From Planctomycetaceae bacterium (GTDB taxonomy: Bacteria > Planctomycetota > Planctomycetia > Pirellulales > Thermoguttaceae), in the NCBI GenBank assembly GCA_031282385.1, contig JAITDV010000015.1:1-10472 (forward strand): DNA of 10,472 bases, in the 5' to 3' direction. The translations under genes were made by a program, and so were the position numbers. How positions within the stretch are numbered: position 1 is the stretch's first letter; every line of letters begins with the position of its first letter. Below the pieces are notes generated by a model. The model worked only from the letters and a program-made list of their open reading frames with translations. It did not search any database and was not told where the DNA came from. Below, in pieces: positions 1 to 7,069 of the stretch.

Positions 1-648
1 GAATCGGTTGTCCTTTTGGGCGGTAAGTAACCCCTTTCATGCTGTAATTTCCAATGTTTTCTTTTTTTTTTTCGTATCAACAGAAATAGCAGGTTGTTTG
101 GCTTTAAGAAATGAGTTCACGCGATTGTTTATGTACAAAAATTGCTCGTTCCTATCGGGATGATTGGGACCCTCGCGTGTTTTCCGATTCGCTTGTAAAC
201 TGTAATTCATTTCGTAGAGCAATCCCAAAACAGTATTCGGAGACACGTCAATATTTTTTTGTTTCAACTCATCAGACAACAAACGAATACTTTTACAGGT
301 CCATTGCAATGGGGATTGTGGATGACCGCGTACTGTAGGTTCGAGTAATTGTTCTAGTTCATTTTTGATGTTAGGATATTTTTGTTCAATTTTTTTACGA
401 CCGCCGCCAGCGAGACGGGAACGTTGGGAGTCAAGTTGGCTGTCGGCAGATGCTGATTCCAATTCACGCAAACCGCGACGAATGGTGACGCGACTCATAC
501 CGGTCGCCAACGCAACAACACTAATACCACCGCGACCAAGTTGTTTGGCTTCAGCGGCTGCCCACCTTCGTGCGCCACGCTCGTGAAGAACGTTTCGCAA
601 CGAATTATATTTTTCAAAAATTGAATAAAAAATATCGGGTGTAAACAT
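1..648 (-). CDS. ISAzo13-family transposase, N-terminal part, with an internal A11 frameshift site
   Basis: DDE-type transposase that cuts and joins the element's ends. The frame opening at ATG 648-646 runs to a stop at 37-39 (203 residues). An early helix-turn-helix is visible (VVALATGMSRVTIRRGL, about residues 43-59), then the family's GGGRK segment (about 81-85) and the motif SVDTKKK, whose Asp is expected to be the first catalytic acid. Right after this Asp-Thr the coding strand has eleven A residues (plus-strand T run 62-72). The zero frame goes on to TLEITA and stops, whereas the -1 frame continues as ENIGNYSMKG...RPKGQP, the sequence expected in full-length ISAzo13 transposases, and stays open to base 1. 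So the complete protein needs a -1 slip (an extra A read) in the A run. The rest, with the other catalytic acids, is outside the window. Identification rests on recalled family motifs. Confidence 0.85.
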
Positions 649-720
649 ACGGGAATAATAACAATCTCAAAAATATAAACAATACCATTTTGGACAGGTT
701 ATTTTCGCGCGCCGCCTAAA
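1..720 (-). mobile_element. ISAzo13-family insertion sequence, partial (cut by the left window edge)
   Basis: The minus-strand reading frame from 648 leftwards encodes the N-terminal part of an ISAzo13-type transposase. The ~70 bp upstream of its start (649-720) should hold the transposase promoter and the element's end. The other end lies outside the window, so the terminal inverted repeat and any target duplication cannot be measured; 720 is only an estimate, placed in the GC-rich stretch near 709-721 (cgcgcgccgcctaaacc). The stop of the neighbouring minus-strand ORF at 740 lies within about 20 bp of this estimated end, so the insertion may have separated the binding-protein gene from what was originally downstream of it. 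Confidence 0.75.
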
Positions 721-739
721 CCGTTCTCTAATAAACATG

Positions 740-952
740 TTAGTTGACCATAAGTAGTTGATCGAGGCACAACTTCATAGACAATTCTTTCTGAAATTTC
801 TGTTGGTGTACTGGTATAATTACACAAAAGAGCAGGCGATGATTGTGGTGTACATTTTCTTCTGTAGCCCATACAACAATATTACCAGTGCATCTTGCCG
901 TTCCATACACAATTTTTATACGCGCAACTGAATAGTTACAATCTTGCGTCAT
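740..952 (-). CDS. Doubtful small ORF (70 codons) overlapping the binding-protein stop by ATGA
   Basis: I do not recognise this product. ATG at 952-950 shares bases with the TGA of the upstream binding-protein gene (951-949), which would permit translational coupling. The 70-residue product (start MTQDCNYSVARIKIVYG, end LCLDQLLMVN) has no signal peptide, clear membrane segment or motif I can name. Two things argue against it. A 16-bp sequence at 924-939 recurs elsewhere in intergenic DNA, so part of the ORF may be repeat-derived. A second minus-strand frame in the same stretch (beginning MGYRRKCTPQ, with VVPRSTTYGQ further on) stays open into the IS end, ending LGGARK before a stop. The stretch may be a decayed gene remnant cut off by the insertion sequence. 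Confidence 0.25.
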   Translation of the reverse strand: MTQDCNYSVARIKIVYGTARCTGNIVVWATEENVHHNHRLLFCVIIPVHQQKFQKELSMKLCLDQLLMVN

Positions 953-1965
953 TTTGTTTCTCTGCAAGAATCCAAAATTTCTCGGATTCTTTTAATCAGC
1001 AACGGAGTTCGCGGTCCCGGGATAGAAGCATAACTATCACTAATTATAAATACGTTGCCTCGTTTGACTGTCGGAACAACATCCTTCAACACATCCCAAT
1101 CAGAACGCAAAAGATTATCAGTTGTTTCCTTATCTTTCTCATTATGAATTTGTATGTCAATTATCACATCAGGATTGAAATCAATAATTGCCTCTGTTGA
1201 AATATTTGGATACGCCACTCCTAAACCAGACGCAACATTCTCGCCTCCCGCTAAACTCAAAACCTCACTGAAAAATAATTCCGCCCCCGCAATAAAAATA
1301 TTGTCAATCTTCCCCGTTCCGCGTTGTCTATCAATAACCGTCAATACTTTCAGCCGCTTTATCCCCTCAACTTGCAATTTACACTCGCGTAAAAATTCCT
1401 CCAACGCGCGACGTTTTGCAATTGCCTTATCCAAATACGCACCGCCCAAAAGTTTGCCCACCAACTCGTATGATTCCAATAAACCAGAAATAGAACGATG
1501 ATCCACCGACAAACCTTTAATATTAAATTGTTTCAACTTTTGACCAAATTGAACATCCTCAATAGGAAAAATTACCAAATCCGGCTTGAGAGAAATTATT
1601 TTTTCATTGTTCCTGTCATAAAGCCCGCCGATTTTTTCAATTTTCGCCGCTTCCGGCGGATAAGTTGTAAATTGACTGTCTCCAACAATCTTGCCGCCAA
1701 GCCCAATATCAAAAAGCAACTCCGTAATCGCAGGCGTAACCGAAATTATTCGCTCAATAGATTGAGCATCAGATTTATCAGAAGTTAAATTTTGCTTATC
1801 ATTATTTTGAGTTGCATTACAACCGACAACTAATATTACAACAATTGCCCAAATTATAATTTTGCCCGATAAGAAACCCAAATTGCCCGCAGTTTTTGTT
1901 ACCAAAGAATCAAAATAAATTTTCAACATACTAATTCGCTTGTATAATTTTATTGTTTCTGGCAT
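949..1965 (-). CDS. BtuF/FecB-like substrate-binding lipoprotein of an ABC metal-chelate transporter
   Basis: Extracytoplasmic binding protein (periplasmic binding protein type 2, helical-backbone family) that would capture a corrinoid, heme or iron-siderophore for an ABC importer. The start chosen is ATG 1965-1963 (338 residues), preceded by AAAGGG at a good distance; a longer frame begins at 2064 but lacks such a site. A basic N-region leads into a hydrophobic segment IIIWAIVVILVV and lipobox VVGC, so Cys49 is the likely lipidated residue. A polar linker follows (about 50-69). The first lobe starts at RIISVTPAITELLF and has TTYPPEA and a KPDLVIFP strand; the second lobe has AYPNISTEAIIDFNPDVIID near the C-terminus. 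YPPEA and the E...NPDVI pattern are most like cobalamin-binding BtuF-type members, but the ligand cannot be fixed. No permease or ATPase gene is adjacent; downstream lies a doubtful ORF and then an insertion sequence. Confidence 0.85.
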   Translation of the reverse strand: MPETIKLYKRISMLKIYFDSLVTKTAGNLGFLSGKIIIWAIVVILVVGCNATQNNDKQNLTSDKSDAQSIERIISVTPAITELLFDIGLGGKIVGDSQFTTYPPEAAKIEKIGGLYDRNNEKIISLKPDLVIFPIEDVQFGQKLKQFNIKGLSVDHRSISGLLESYELVGKLLGGAYLDKAIAKRRALEEFLRECKLQVEGIKRLKVLTVIDRQRGTGKIDNIFIAGAELFFSEVLSLAGGENVASGLGVAYPNISTEAIIDFNPDVIIDIQIHNEKDKETTDNLLRSDWDVLKDVVPTVKRGNVFIISDSYASIPGPRTPLLIKRIREILDSCRETK

Positions 1966-2155
1966 AATGTTGCCCTTTGTGAAATTAACAGTTCCCAAAT
2001 CTGCGTTCGGTAAAGTTGCGGAACCGGTTTGCCCAACTTTTTGTAAACATAATATTCCGTACACGAAAATTCAGTTACCGACGTCCGGTATTACACAACC
2101 GGAAAAAAGCGTTCAAAAGTATGTTCGATATAATAACAAAAATCAACAGGTACTT
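1966..2155. promoter_or_regulatory. Divergent intergenic region with a small hairpin
   Basis: This 190-bp gap separates the divergently transcribed binding-protein and dehydrogenase genes and must carry both promoters, but I see no convincing -35/-10 pair. A hairpin with a 6-bp stem (TCCGGT 2084-2089 with ACCGGA 2098-2103, 8-base loop) lies in it. The only clear translation signal is the AAAGGG before the minus-strand gene. No cobalamin riboswitch could be recognised: the conserved B12-box core GCCACTG is absent. Confidence 0.4.
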
Positions 2156-3151
2156 ATGTTTTTAGTAATAGGTGGCAATGGTTTTCTTGGCGGCGAGATT
2201 GTTTCGCAACTTGTTAGTCGCGGAGAATCTGTTCGTGTGTTGTCGCGGCGTTCTGTCAATGGTGAAGTTGCCGGCGCGGAGTATTGTTTTGGGGACGTGC
2301 GAGACCGCAAGTCGCTTATGTCGGCGTGTCTTGGAGTTCACACCGTATTTCATACCGCATCTATCCCAAGCATCTCAGTACATTGGCAACCATTCTATCA
2401 GACAAACGTACTCGGTACACAAAATGTAATCGACGCCTGCATAGAAAACAAAGTCCGCCGATTAATTTATACCAGCAGCGCAAGCGTAACCTTCGATTGC
2501 ACCTCCCAACCGGCAGCAGATGAGAATTTATCTTACCCGAAACGTTGGTTGGCACATTATCCGCATAGTAAAGCAATAGCAGAAAAGTTAGTGCTTGATG
2601 TTACAGGCAAATCGGAATTATTGACGTGTTCGTTGCGCCCGCATTTGATAATCGGAACAAAAGATCGGCACTTGATACCAAGATTATTAGACCGCGCAAA
2701 ACGCGGTAAACTATTTAGGGTTGGCGATGGTACAAATTTGATTGATATTATCTTCGTAGAAAATGCCGCCGCAGGCCACATACTCGCAGCAGATTCGCTC
2801 AATAATGAAAGCAGTCCGGTTAATGGAAACGCATATTTTATTTCACAAGGAGAACCGGTGAATTGTTGGAATTGGATCGACGAGGTTTTATTAGCAAGCG
2901 GATTGCCGAAAGTGTCAAAATCAATCTCTTTCAGAAAAGCATGGTATCTAGGAGCAATACTGGAATCTTGGTACAAACTATTTCGCTTGCAAGGAGAACC
3001 TTTGATGACAAGATTCCTCTCCGCACAATTAGCTCAAACACATTACCTAAATATCACAAAAGCAAAAAAAGATTTCAACTACAAACCAATAATTCCAATG
3101 ACTGAAGGAATGGAAAAACTAAAACAATTCTTAAAATATAATCACCAATAA
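2156..3151 (+). CDS. Extended short-chain dehydrogenase/epimerase, 3-beta-HSD / OleD-like
   Basis: NAD(P)-dependent oxidoreductase of the extended SDR superfamily, 331 residues, the usual length. The Rossmann nucleotide-binding motif G-G-N-G-F-L-G is at residues 6-12. After the second strand comes LSRRS, with arginines rather than an acidic residue, which suggests but does not prove NADP(H). GDVRD (46-50), TNVLGT (Asn84), the YTSSAS serines (107-110) and catalytic Tyr135-x-x-x-Lys139 (YPHSK) are all in place, so the enzyme should be active. LRPHLIIG (160-167) and the C-terminal half resemble the 3-beta-hydroxysteroid dehydrogenase family, including OleD (2-alkyl-3-oxoalkanoate reductase of olefin biosynthesis). 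No oleA, oleB or oleC gene is nearby, so the substrate is open. ATG 2156 is chosen because it puts the dinucleotide motif at the very N-terminus; the same frame runs upstream to 1940, but that part overlaps the divergent gene. The ribosome site is weak (CAGG). Confidence 0.85.
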   Translation: MFLVIGGNGFLGGEIVSQLVSRGESVRVLSRRSVNGEVAGAEYCFGDVRDRKSLMSACLGVHTVFHTASIPSISVHWQPFYQTNVLGTQNVIDACIENKVRRLIYTSSASVTFDCTSQPAADENLSYPKRWLAHYPHSKAIAEKLVLDVTGKSELLTCSLRPHLIIGTKDRHLIPRLLDRAKRGKLFRVGDGTNLIDIIFVENAAAGHILAADSLNNESSPVNGNAYFISQGEPVNCWNWIDEVLLASGLPKVSKSISFRKAWYLGAILESWYKLFRLQGEPLMTRFLSAQLAQTHYLNITKAKKDFNYKPIIPMTEGMEKLKQFLKYNHQ

Positions 3152-3610
3152 ATTTTACCTTTCGCAATACACAAAAAAAGTTAAAAAAACAACACTAGGT
3201 AACTTCTAAAAACCTATTTTTTACAGAATCAATAAAATTTTCAGAATAGACAAATTTAGACAATAAATTTATTTTGAAGTTCCCGCCAGAAAAAATTGCC
3301 CGGAATTATATAGATGTTGACAAAAATAATTTTTTACTGAAGTTTTTAAAAGTTTACTATATTTTCTTATTAAAAACGTTACTTTTAAGAAATATACAAA
3401 CGTTTGACGATAATGGACTCATTGCTGTTTGGAAAGAAAATTTGTGAAAATTTCGTTTTTTTGCTGGACTTTTTTTGTAGAAACAAGTATTATCTGCCGA
3501 CCGCAACTGAAAACAAAAAATTACGCAAATAACCAAAAATTAAGCATAGAGAAATACAACGGGGAGGATACAACAGGGGGGATACAACATACTATACTAC
3601 TAGTTATAAT
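3152..3610. other. AT-rich gene-free spacer
   Basis: Apart from the weak terminator hairpin at its start, I see no gene here. A TTGACA at 3317-3322 has no good -10 partner at the right distance. The reading frames are low-complexity and lack a ribosome site. The stretch is rich in A and T runs and leads into the palindromic repeat element. Confidence 0.5.
3196..3222 (+). terminator. Weak terminator-like hairpin after the dehydrogenase gene
   Basis: TAGGT (3196-3200) can pair with ACCTA (3212-3216), followed directly by six T residues (3217-3222). It lies about 45 bp after the dehydrogenase stop. The 5-bp stem is short and the loop is 11 bases, so this is only a candidate. Confidence 0.3.
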
Positions 3611-3802
3611 AGACCTTTTCTCTAACCTAAAAATACACCAACGCAACAAAAAAACCACAACGAAAAACCGCCTTTAACTCCTCCGAGACCACCCCTAACC
3701 CCTCCGAAGGAGGGGAATAAGAAGACGCCTCCGATGGAGGCGAATTATTCCCCCCCTTCGGAGGGGTTAGGGGTGGTCTCCTACAGGTTAGCGAAAAGGT
3801 CT
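3611..3802. repeat. 192-bp palindromic repeat element with terminal inverted repeats (MITE-like)
   Basis: The ends are inverted copies: AGACCTTTTCTCTAACCT (3611-3628) against the reverse complement of 3785-3802, 17 of 18 matching; counting the AT-rich bases just outside, the match may reach about 23 bp. Inside, a second long inverted repeat pairs 3684-3720 (GAGACCACCCCTAACCCC and on) with 3743-3780. At the centre is a perfect hairpin, CGCCTCC (3726-3732) with GGAGGCG (3736-3742) around GAT. It has no coding capacity I can support. The inner arms are far more GC-rich than the surroundings. The first 103 bp recur at 10370-10472 with only 4 mismatches and no gap. I see no clean target-site duplication. 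A non-autonomous mobile element or a dispersed structured repeat would both fit. Confidence 0.85.
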
Positions 3803-3828
3803 AATATGATAAATTACATACAAATAAT

Positions 3829-3880
3829 CACACTTTAAAGTAAAAAGCTTTACACTGAACACACTTTAGAATTCGGTAAC
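3829..3880. repeat. Short end-like repeat motif(s), ACACTTTA-GAATTCGGTAAC type
   Basis: ACACTTTAGAATTCGGTAAC (3861-3880) matches a motif seen elsewhere in intergenic parts of this window (near 4062-4081, 7178-7196, inverted at 7226-7243, and looser forms near 4226-4246 and 8937-8960). A preceding CACTTTAAAGT (3829-3839) shares its first half. The motif tends to flank or neighbour the ~100-bp repeat. Confidence 0.55.
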
Positions 3881-4028
3881 AAAACTATATTAAAACAGAC
3901 TTTCCAATAGATAAACCCGCAAATATTGTCGAGAATTAAAGTGCGAACAGTTGAAAAAAACAAATTTCAGATTTTTAAAATTGATTCCTACCTGACGATT
4001 TTTTGACGTATAATTCAATTGATAGGCA

Positions 4029-4047
4029 TTTTCGGCCAAACCGAAAA
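4029..4047. other. Perfect 7-bp hairpin in the spacer
   Basis: TTTTCGG (4029-4035) pairs with CCGAAAA (4041-4047) around a CCAAA loop. It could help end transcription on either strand, but no gene ends close by. It lies just upstream of repeat copy A. Confidence 0.3.
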
Positions 4048-4061
4048 AATTTAAATTATTT

Positions 4062-4246
4062 ACACTGGAAGATTCGGTAACTTTTGCAAGTTTAGCTATA
4101 TACTGTTCGTACTATAAATTGCGCGGCTGAAAAGCGTAAAAGCCTGTTTCCGATGGGTAAACAGGCAGCGTCAAAGGAAATTTAACGTGTGAACAGTTTA
4201 ATAAATCCTGATTGAACGGCTTTGAGTTGCTAAATTCTAAAGTGCG
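4062..4246 (+). repeat. Dispersed repeat, copy A (core 4101-4200) with end-like inverted motifs
   Basis: The core contains the family signature TTCGTACTATAAATTG, then AGCGTAAAAGCCTG, a hairpin, GGTAAACAGGC, and GTGAACAGTTTA. In this copy the hairpin arms are GCCTGTTT and AAACAGGC where copy C has GCCTGCTT and AAGCAGGC, so one base has changed in each arm and pairing is kept. Outside the core, GATTCGGTAAC (4071-4081) and GTTGCTAAATTCTAAAGTG (4226-4244) look like the two ends of one element in inverted orientation, about 185 bp in all. TTTTGCAAGTTTA after the left end recurs at 7506-7518 next to copy C. Confidence 0.8.
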
Positions 4247-4367
4247 TTCGGTATAACAACGATTACAAAACCTACAATTAACATGCGTATCAACTATTAC
4301 TAAAACACGAACCACACAAACAATAAAATTGAAATAAACAAGAATATTTTTTGTACCTCACTGAAAA

Positions 4368-4520
4368 TTGACAAATTCAACGTATCTCTGTTGTCTTGGG
4401 TGACGCAGTTTTAATTTCAGAAGTTACTATATTAAGAGAGTGTTGTAGTCCTTGGGCAGACGGAGGCTCTTAACATTCTGTTCAACCTGCGTATATTTAC
4501 TGCAAGTGTTTTTTTGTTTT
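4368..4520 (+). ncRNA. Candidate structured small RNA with its own promoter and T-run terminator
   Basis: TTGACA (4368-4373) is followed 17 bases later by TTGTCT (4391-4396), a fair -35 and a weak -10. A nested set of perfect stems starts at the expected initiation point: ACGCAG 4403-4408 with CTGCGT 4487-4492, CAGAA 4418-4422 with TTCTG 4476-4480, and TTAAGAG 4432-4438 with CTCTTAA 4467-4473. The apical loop is purine-rich and includes CCTTGGGCAG. A T-rich run (4509-4520) follows. The long, internally bulged hairpin of about 100 nt recalls 6S RNA in outline, but it is shorter and I cannot match conserved 6S positions, so the family is left open. It does not belong to the repeat family, and no similar sequence appears elsewhere in the window. 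Confidence 0.35.
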
Positions 4521-4808
4521 TACCGTTTTGTGTTAGTGTGGATGCAATTTACGGTTTGGTCAGATGGAAACGGTTTGGTAATATAGCTGATTTGGACAAA
4601 GCAGTATTTTTTTGCAAACTATTAGCAATCTGCTGTCATAAAACTTTCATACTACTTAACTTTTTTCGTTCACTATCGCAGTCTGTAGGGTAAAATTTGG
4701 TTGTCAGTAGTTGTAAATTGAAAATGTGTTGGATTGTGTTTGATTTTTTTGTTTTTTGAGCTACATTTTAACATGTAATTATGTTTTTTTTGTTTGTTAG
4801 ATACTTTT
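4521..4808. other. Gene-free T-rich spacer
   Basis: I see no supported gene, RNA or repeat in this part. The plus strand has many T runs, and no open frame has a plausible start and composition. Confidence 0.5.
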
Positions 4809-4908
4809 TAAATTGTCCGCGCTTTAATTTCATTTACCGTTGTCTGCATTCCTATTGGAATACAGACTTTTACGCTCTTGAGTCATACAATTTATAGTAC
4901 GAACATTA
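4809..4908 (-). repeat. Dispersed repeat, copy D (inverted relative to copies A-C)
   Basis: Read on the minus strand it gives TTCGTACTATAAATTG, then GACTCAAGAGCGTAAAAG, a hairpin and CGGTAAA, as in copy C. The hairpin is longer here: GTCTGTATTCC against GGAATGCAGAC on the minus strand, with one G-U pair and otherwise complete pairing around AATAG. An outer pairing TAAATTG with CAATTTA is also perfect in this copy. It lies about 410 bp upstream of rpoD. Confidence 0.8.
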
Positions 4909-5320
4909 TAGCAGTCGGATTTGAAATTTCGAGAACTTGTGTGATTTTAACCTGTGTGATTTTATTTATTGAAAATTTATGTTGGCGTTTTGAAGTTGTC
5001 GGATTCTAAAGAGAGAGTGTAGTAATTAGCAGCACTTACAGTTATTCGATTAAATATTTTTTTCGTATATGAGTTTTTAGCAAGTTTGGCGGGCAATGAA
5101 TTTGTCGGGTGTATGATGAATTTTGAGTAGTTCATACATTGAATTTAAGCAACTGCGCAAGTTAATTTGAGTAAACCAGCATGATGTACTTGTGTTACGA
5201 AATTCAAATTAACTCTTGATAGTAGCGCAACGGTTGCCGGTTTCGGCAACGTTATGGAAGGCTTCGACGTGTTTTTTAACCCCCTGAATAACAAATAACC
5301 CTAGAAAAGAGGATACTAAA
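4909..5320 (+). promoter_or_regulatory. rpoD upstream region and probable 5' leader
   Basis: No gene is visible here. It should hold the rpoD promoter, but I cannot name a convincing -35/-10 pair. Near its end AACGGTTGCCG (5228-5238) pairs with CGGCAACGTT (5243-5252) around a four-base loop with one bulged G, a strong hairpin for such AT-rich DNA, 68 bp before the start codon. The ribosome site AGAGG lies about 8 bases before the TTG start. Confidence 0.45.
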
Positions 5321-6886
5321 TTGTACGATTCAACAGATCCAATTTTGGACGATTTCGACGAAGTTCTCACTCCAGAGGAGGAGATACTCCATCTCGGTGA
5401 AGTTGACATGGATGAAGACGAGATGGTTGATGTGCTTCTTGTCGATGACGACGAAGAAGAAGAGGAAGAACATGAAATTCTGGACGAAGACCTTATGAAA
5501 CTTGACGTAGTTGATGCGTGGTCAGACGATCCGGTTCGCATGTATTTGACCCAGATGGGAGAAATTCCTCTTCTTACACGGCAACGTGAAATTTCACTTG
5601 CCAAACAAATAGAAATAACGCGGCGAAAATTCCGTGCGAAGTTGTTAGAGTGTGATTATGTACTCCAACACGCCGTCAGGACTTTGCAACGGGTTCATCA
5701 CAACGAGCTTCCGTTTGATCGTACCGTGCAGGTTTCTGAAACAAACAGTCTTGAGAAACAGCAGATAATGGGGCGTTTCCCTCATAATTTGCGAACTCTT
5801 GAGCGGATAGTTAAACGTAATCATCGTGATTATCTTACCGCAACCAATAAATCGTTTTCGGAGAATGAGCGTGCGTTTGCGTGGTTGCGTCTTGGCAGAA
5901 GTAGGCGGCGGGCGGTAAGGTTGATTGAAGAGCTTGGGTTACGGACGCAAAGAATTGAGACAATGATTTCAACTCTTGAAGAATTTAGCCGGAGAATGGA
6001 CGAACTCAAAAAACGTATCAAAGAACATCGCGCAAGCGGTCGTCCTGAAAGTGAACGAATGTTCTGGCTTGATGAATTTCGTAATATTGCAAAATTGACG
6101 CAAGAAACTCCGACAAGTTTACGTAATCGGGTTAAGTGTGTCAAAGAGCTTTTTGTGAAATATCAAGAAGCCAAGCGCGGGTTATCGGAAGGCAATCTTA
6201 GGCTTGTGGTTTCGATTGCGAAGAAGTACAGAAATCGCGGTTTGAGTTTTCTTGATTTAATTCAAGAGGGCAATGCTGGTTTGATGCGTGCGGTTGACAA
6301 GTTCGAGTACAGACGCGGATTCAAATTTTGCACTTACGCAACATGGTGGATCAGGCAAGCGATAACACGTGCGGTTGCAGATCAGAGCCGAACGATTCGG
6401 ATACCTGTTCACATGGTTGAGACGATGTCAAAGATGCGCAATGTTTCGCGTAAATTGATGCAGGAATATGGTCGTGAGCCGACAGTTGAGGAGACGGCAA
6501 AGGCTGCCAATGCTCCGCTTGACGAGACTCGTAGGATTTTGGCAATGAACCGTTATCCTATTAGTCTTGACCGACCTGTAGGCAACAGTGAGGATTCACA
6601 TTTCGGGGATTTATTGCCTGATGGTACCGCAGAAAGTCCGTCGAATGGTGCGCAACAAGAAATGTTGCGGGTCAGAATTGCGAATGTGTTAAAGACTTTG
6701 AGTTACCGTGAAAGGGAGATAATAAAGCTCCGTTATGGTTTGGGAGATGGTTACAGTTATACTCTTGAGGAAGTGGGACATATTTTCAAAGTTACAAGAG
6801 AACGTATCCGCCAAATCGAAGCAAAAGCTGTAAGAAAATTACAACAACCAACCCGAAGTCAAGGTCTCGTAGGTTTCATTGACTAA
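5321..6886 (+). CDS. rpoD: Primary RNA polymerase sigma factor (sigma-70)
   Basis: Binds core RNA polymerase and recognises -10/-35 promoters of housekeeping genes. The product has 521 residues. An acidic N-terminus (about 1-66, including DDDEEEEEEHE) stands in for region 1.1. Region 1.2 follows (DPVRMYLTQMGEIPLLTRQ, about 70-88), then a basic, helical non-conserved segment (about 100-275), as in planctomycete RpoD. Region 2 is complete (GNLRLVVSIAKKYRNRG, DLIQEGNAGLMRAVDKF, the TYATWWIRQAI -10 recognition helix near 338-348). Region 3 follows (about 360-430), and region 4 ends in TLEEVGHIFKVTRERIRQIE (481-500), the -35 helix-turn-helix. The start is TTG at 5321, supported by AGAGG about 8 bases upstream; no ATG precedes it in frame, and the first internal Met (residue 30) would cut the acidic region. 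It appears monocistronic, set between long spacers with repeats. Confidence 0.95.
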   Translation: MYDSTDPILDDFDEVLTPEEEILHLGEVDMDEDEMVDVLLVDDDEEEEEEHEILDEDLMKLDVVDAWSDDPVRMYLTQMGEIPLLTRQREISLAKQIEITRRKFRAKLLECDYVLQHAVRTLQRVHHNELPFDRTVQVSETNSLEKQQIMGRFPHNLRTLERIVKRNHRDYLTATNKSFSENERAFAWLRLGRSRRRAVRLIEELGLRTQRIETMISTLEEFSRRMDELKKRIKEHRASGRPESERMFWLDEFRNIAKLTQETPTSLRNRVKCVKELFVKYQEAKRGLSEGNLRLVVSIAKKYRNRGLSFLDLIQEGNAGLMRAVDKFEYRRGFKFCTYATWWIRQAITRAVADQSRTIRIPVHMVETMSKMRNVSRKLMQEYGREPTVEETAKAANAPLDETRRILAMNRYPISLDRPVGNSEDSHFGDLLPDGTAESPSNGAQQEMLRVRIANVLKTLSYREREIIKLRYGLGDGYSYTLEEVGHIFKVTRERIRQIEAKAVRKLQQPTRSQGLVGFID

Positions 6887-6939
6887 TACGTTCACGAATA
6901 AGGGAATTTCCAATACTATTTGTGATGTTGTTCGTACTA

Positions 6940-7055
6940 TACTGCTCGTACTATAATTGCCTGACTCAAGTGCGTAAAAGCCTGCTTTTCCGATAGGTAA
7001 GCAGACGGCAGCAAAGGAAAATTCAAGTGTGAACAGTTTATAAAGTGTGAACAGT
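6940..7055 (+). repeat. Dispersed repeat, copy B (core 6940-7040) downstream of rpoD
   Basis: It carries ACTGCTCGTACTATAATTGC, GTGCGTAAAAGCCTGCTT, the hairpin return arm TAAGCAGAC, GCAAAGGAAAATTCAAGTG and TGAACAGTTTA. The right end is partly duplicated: AAGTGTGAACAGT occurs at 7025-7037 and again at 7043-7055, an arrangement also seen (inverted) in copy E. The left end also has a short duplication of TCGTACTAT (6932-6940 and 6947-6955). One hairpin pair is C-A on this strand, which would be G-U on the other. Confidence 0.8.
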
Positions 7056-7069
7056 AAAACGAATTCATT

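Noticed and set aside
1966..2064. Upstream extension of the binding-protein frame
   Set aside because: The added residues have no signal-peptide character, and the ATG at 1965 has a much better ribosome site.
1940..2155. Upstream extension of the dehydrogenase frame
   Set aside because: It adds 72 residues before the nucleotide-binding motif that normally sits at the N-terminus and overlaps the divergent gene's start region.
1966..2155. Cobalamin riboswitch upstream of the BtuF-like gene
   Set aside because: A CCGCAAC string on the minus strand is reminiscent, but the B12 box and the surrounding conserved segments are missing.
3429..3677. 82-codon plus-strand ORF ending in the palindromic element
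   Set aside because: No ribosome site, low-complexity translation. Its last residues match those of the ORF at 10248-10436 only because both run into the same DNA repeat.
4112..4315. 67-codon minus-strand ORF
   Set aside because: It lies across repeat copy A and has no recognisable motif; an open frame by chance.
3152..5320. tRNA, tmRNA or RNase P RNA in the long gene-free stretch
   Set aside because: I looked for the TTC/CCA features of tRNA and the conserved cores of tmRNA and RNase P RNA by eye and found none.
5209..5604. Serine-rich minus-strand ORF over the rpoD 5' end
   Set aside because: It is the antisense of the Asp/Glu codon run of rpoD; its composition is explained by that.
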